Shown here in pieces: positions 3,332 to 5,877 of a DNA stretch of 5,877 bases (the stretch's first letter is position 1; the number at the start of each line of letters is the position of its first letter). The notes under the pieces are model-generated. The model did no database searches and was not told where the DNA came from. It saw nothing but the letters and a program-made list of their open reading frames with translations. Source of the stretch: Actinomycetes bacterium (GTDB lineage Bacteria > Actinomycetota > Acidimicrobiia > Acidimicrobiales > RAAP-2); the NCBI GenBank assembly GCA_021850345.1, contig JAJZMN010000046.1, forward strand, positions 3,182-9,058, in the 5' to 3' direction. The position numbers and the translations under genes were made by a program.

Positions 3332-5877
3332 AGGTCCGCGCGATCTCGCGCTCCTCGAAGGTCTCGATCACGTCGCCCTCCTTCAGGTCCTGGTAGTCGG
3401 AGAGGCCGATGCCGCACTCGTATCCCGCCTGCACCTCGCGGACGTCTTCTTTGAACCGGCGGAGCGAGTTGATGGCACCCCGCCAGATCACGACGCCCTC
3501 GCGCAGGAACCGCACCTTCGATCCCCGCGTGATGGTGCCCTCCCTGACGTAGCACCCGGCGACCGCGCCGACTCTCGGGATCCGGAAGACCTGGCGGACC
3601 TCAGCCTCGCCCGTGATCACCTCTTCGGTCTCGGGCGTGAGCATGCCGAGCATCGCGGCCTCGATGTCCTCGAGCAGCTTGTAGATGATCTCGTAGGTAC
3701 GGATCTCGACGTCGCTGACCGCCGCCAGCTCGCGGGCGCGCCGGTCGGGACGGACGTTGAAGCCGATGATGGTGGCGTTCGACGCGCGGGCGAGCTGCAC
3801 GTCGTTCTCGGTGATTCCTCCGACACCGCGGTGGACGAAGGAGAGCTTGACGTCGTCGCGCTCGAGCTTGCGCAGGCTCTCGGTGACGGCCTCGAGCGAG
3901 CCTTGGACGTCCGCCTTCAGCACCAGGTTGAGCGTTGCGGTCTCCCCGCGCTGGATCTGCTCGAAGAGGTCCTCGAGTCGAGCGCCCGTCGCCGCCGACG
4001 GTGCCGGCAGGTGGCCCGAGAGGCGGAAACGCTGGGCGCGCGCTTCACCGAGCGTGCGCGCGGTGGTGAGGTCCTTGGCGCCGCGGAGCTCGTCCCCGGC
4101 CTGTGGGGGCTCGGAGAAGCCGAGCACCTGGACGGGCATCGAGGGGAGCGCCTCCTTCACATGGTCACCGCGGTCGTCGACGAGCGCCTTCACGCGGCCC
4201 CAGGCGGCACCCGCCACGACGGGGTCGCCGATGCGGAGGGTTCCCGACTCCACGATGACGGTGGCGACAGGTCCGCGGCCGGCCTCGAGGTTTGCTTCCA
4301 GCACGGTGCCCCGCGCCCTTCCCTCGGGGCTCGCCCGGAGCTCTTCGACCTCGGCGACGAGGGTGACCTGTTCGAGCAGGTCGTCGATGCCGGTGCCCTC
4401 GAGCGCCGAGACCTGGACGACGATCGTGTCGCCGCCCCACGCCTCGGGAACGAGGCCGCGCTCGGCGAGCTGCTGGAGCACGCGGTCGGGGTTCGCATCG
4501 GCGCGGTCCATCTTGTTGATGGCGACGACGATCGGAACGTCCGCGGCCTTTGCATGGTCGATGGCTTCGACGGTCTGCGGCATCACGCCGTCGTCGGCGG
4601 CGACGACGAGCACGACGATGTCCGTCACCTCAGCGCCCCGGGCGCGCATCGCCGTGAACGCCTCGTGGCCCGGCGTGTCGATGAACGTGATCGGATGACC
4701 GCGCCATGTCGCCTGGTAGGCACCGATGTGCTGGGTGATGCCGCCCGCCTCGCCGGCGACGACGTTGCTCTGACGAATACGGTCGAGGAGGAGCGTCTTG
4801 CCGTGGTCGACGTGACCCATCACCGTGACGACCGGTGGCCGCACGCGGAGGTCTTCTTCGCGCTCTTCTTCTTCCTCCTCGTCTTCGAAGTACTTCGCGA
4901 GCAGCTCGGCCTCCCGCTCCTCGCCCGGGTCGACGAGGCGGACGTTGGCGCCGAGCTCGGCTGCGAAGAGCTCGATCATGTCGTCGCTGAGCGACTGCGT
5001 GGCGGTGACCATCTCGCCTTGGAGCAGGAGGAAGCGGACGACGTCACCCGCCGAGCGGTTCAGCTTGGGGCCGAGGTCGCGGGCGGTCGAGCCGCGCTCG
5101 ATGATGATCTCGCCCTCGGGGACCGGTGCGGTCGAGGGCGTGTAGGTCGTGAGCTGGGTCGGCTCGAGCTCTTCGAGGTTCCGCCGGCGCCGGCGCGCTC
5201 TCCGCTGCGGGGGGCGACGGCCACCGAGGCCGCCACGTCCACCCGGGGGTGCTCCCGGCGCGCTCGGGCGGCCGAAACCACCGCCGGTTCGGGGGGCAAA
5301 GCCCCCTCCCCCACCCGGGCGTCCACCCGTGCCGCCCGGCGGTCGTCCGCCGGTGCGCTGCGGGTACGCCGGCCGGCCGGCGGGCGGCGCGGGGCGACGA
5401 CCCCCCATGCCGGGGGGCGGGGGAATGGGACGTCCGCTGGGGCCGATTGGCGGACGCACGGGAGGAGGCGGCACCGGTTTGCCCGAGGGGCTGAGCGGCG
5501 GCCGTGACGGACGCTGGCCGGGAGCCTGGGACGGACGCTGGCCGGGACCCTGGGTGGGCCGCTGGCCGGCAGCCTGGGTGGGCCGCTGGCCGGGAGCCTG
5601 GGACGGACGCTGGCCGGGACCCTGGGTGGGCCGCTGGCCGGGAGCCTGGGACGGACGCTGGCCGGGAGCCTGGGACGGACGCTGGCCGGGACCCTGGGTG
5701 GGCCGCTGGCCGGGACCCTGGGTGGGCCGCTGGCCGGGAGCCTGGGACGGACGCTGGCCGGGACCCTGAGCCAGGCCCTGACCGGTCCCCGGGGCTCCAG
5801 GGGCAGGGCGCTGCGGCGCTCCGGGCGTTTGCGGCGGGCGCTGGCCGATCGACGGCGACGTTGCACGCGCGGCAGGC
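3330..5877 (-). CDS. infB: Translation initiation factor IF-2, N-terminus beyond window
   Basis: The visible 848 residues lack the true start, which lies past the right edge. IF-2 is the GTPase that brings formyl-Met-tRNA to the 30S subunit and promotes subunit joining. From the edge there is a Pro/Gln/Gly/Arg-rich linker with octapeptide repeats (about residues 34-121 of the visible part). A Gly/Pro/Arg-rich segment follows to about 234, then an IF2_N-type helical domain (about 254-309) and an acidic tract (331-342). The G domain has GHVDHGKT (354-361), GGITQHIG (378-385), DTPGH (400-404), NKMD (454-457) and SAL (490-492). Later come the domain containing [11 protein letters not shown] (654-664) and the C-terminal fMet-tRNA-binding domain with GYECGIGL (818-825). 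All GTPase motifs are intact. A GTG at 5474 opens a long internal frame but lacks a Shine-Dalgarno site and sits inside the linker, so it is not the start. infB leads directly into rbfA. Confidence 0.97.
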   Translation of the reverse strand, partial: PAARATSPSIGQRPPQTPGAPQRPAPGAPGTGQGLAQGPGQRPSQAPGQRPTQGPGQRPTQGPGQRPSQAPGQRPSQAPGQRPTQGPGQRPSQAPGQRPTQAAGQRPTQGPGQRPSQAPGQRPSRPPLSPSGKPVPPPPVRPPIGPSGRPIPPPPGMGGRRPAPPAGRPAYPQRTGGRPPGGTGGRPGGGGGFAPRTGGGFGRPSAPGAPPGGRGGLGGRRPPQRRARRRRRNLEELEPTQLTTYTPSTAPVPEGEIIIERGSTARDLGPKLNRSAGDVVRFLLLQGEMVTATQSLSDDMIELFAAELGANVRLVDPGEEREAELLAKYFEDEEEEEEREEDLRVRPPVVTVMGHVDHGKTLLLDRIRQSNVVAGEAGGITQHIGAYQATWRGHPITFIDTPGHEAFTAMRARGAEVTDIVVLVVAADDGVMPQTVEAIDHAKAADVPIVVAINKMDRADANPDRVLQQLAERGLVPEAWGGDTIVVQVSALEGTGIDDLLEQVTLVAEVEELRASPEGRARGTVLEANLEAGRGPVATVIVESGTLRIGDPVVAGAAWGRVKALVDDRGDHVKEALPSMPVQVLGFSEPPQAGDELRGAKDLTTARTLGEARAQRFRLSGHLPAPSAATGARLEDLFEQIQRGETATLNLVLKADVQGSLEAVTESLRKLERDDVKLSFVHRGVGGITENDVQLARASNATIIGFNVRPDRRARELAAVSDVEIRTYEIIYKLLEDIEAAMLGMLTPETEEVITGEAEVRQVFRIPRVGAVAGCYVREGTITRGSKVRFLREGVVIWRGAINSLRRFKEDVREVQAGYECGIGLSDYQDLKEGDVIETFEEREIART
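5291..5328 (-). other. G-tract cluster in infB linker coding strand
   Basis: On the minus (mRNA) strand there are four G-tracts: GGG (5328-5326), GGG (5316-5314), GGGGG (5312-5308) and GGGGG (5306-5302). The loops between them are 9, 1 and 1 bases, which fits a loose G-quadruplex pattern. The last tract can instead pair in a hairpin, with GGGGGC (5292-5297) and GCCCCC (5301-5306) on the plus strand around AAA. It encodes glycine-rich sequence ([12 protein letters not shown]), so codon choice for glycine alone can produce it. Confidence 0.4.
5513..5776 (-). repeat. 24-bp tandem repeat, 11 units, encoding an octapeptide in IF-2
   Basis: The core GCTGGCCGG recurs on the plus strand at 5513, 5537, 5561, 5585, 5609, 5633, 5657, 5681, 5705, 5729 and 5753, always exactly 24 bases apart. 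Two unit types alternate irregularly: A (ending AGCCTGGGACGGAC) and B (ending ACCCTGGGTGGGCC). The order by coordinate is A B hybrid A B A A B B A B'. The unit at 5561 joins an A-like first part to a B-like second part, and the last unit is decayed. In protein terms the unit is QRP-S/T-Q-A/G-PG, with one AAG variant. Being a multiple of three, the array stays in frame with infB. It has no spacers and is not a CRISPR. Confidence 0.93.

Noticed and set aside
3322..3555. Upstream extension of rbfA to 3555
   Set aside because: It would overlap the infB C-terminal domain by over 200 bases, and the extra residues do not resemble RbfA. The ATG at 3321 has a well-spaced Shine-Dalgarno.
4849..4891. 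Pyrimidine-rich CTT/CTC run on the plus strand as a regulatory tract
   Set aside because: It is simply the antisense of the acidic Glu/Asp stretch (residues 331-342 of visible IF-2) before the G domain, a usual flexible linker feature.
5472..5474. GTG at 5474-5472 as an infB start or internal IF-2 isoform start
   Set aside because: No Shine-Dalgarno sequence precedes it, the frame stays open to the window edge with linker-type sequence, and the conserved IF-2 N-terminus must lie further upstream.
3831..5507. A 558-codon plus-strand open frame antisense to infB
   Set aside because: It is antisense to the IF-2 GTPase core, whose motifs are all intact, and shows no family features of its own. 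It is another GC-driven shadow.
5513..5776. CRISPR-like array
   Set aside because: Units are directly abutting with no unique spacers, the period is 24 bp, and the array is in frame inside infB.

Overview
The window is very GC-rich (about 70% by eye). Every gene I can support lies on the minus strand, so transcription runs from high to low coordinates. Genes are packed tightly, starts include GTG and TTG, and an alanine/glycine/proline-rich proteome is evident. Together with the type of IF-2 N-terminus, this suggests a high-GC actinobacterium. The order infB-rbfA-truB-ribF-rpsO-pnp without extra genes, and the protein style, would fit an acidimicrobial or related deep-branching lineage, but the class assignment is only a guess.

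Layout in transcription order: infB (translation initiation factor IF-2) enters from the right edge without its N-terminus and ends at 3330. rbfA (3321-2920) follows after 8 bases. truB (2923-2033) overlaps rbfA by four bases. ribF (2008-995) follows after 24 bases. A 195-base spacer holds hairpins, a short direct repeat and a weak promoter candidate. Then comes rpsO (799-542), a 153-base spacer with two hairpins, and the first 129 codons of pnp, which runs off the left edge.

This is the classic conserved translation/RNA-metabolism cluster. IF-2 places initiator tRNA on the ribosome, RbfA matures the 30S subunit, TruB makes pseudouridine 55 in tRNA, S15 nucleates 30S platform assembly and PNPase degrades RNA. 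RibF makes FMN and FAD and is a customary passenger of this cluster in Gram-positive bacteria.

I find no mobile element, CRISPR array, tRNA, rRNA, defence system or undescribed system. The real curiosities are local. The IF-2 linker contains an exact 24-bp tandem repeat (11 consecutive units) built as a mosaic of two unit types. RibF has an alanine/glycine microsatellite insertion just before a conserved active-site motif. The rpsO-pnp spacer can fold into mutually exclusive hairpins. Parts of the infB linker are rich in G-tracts.
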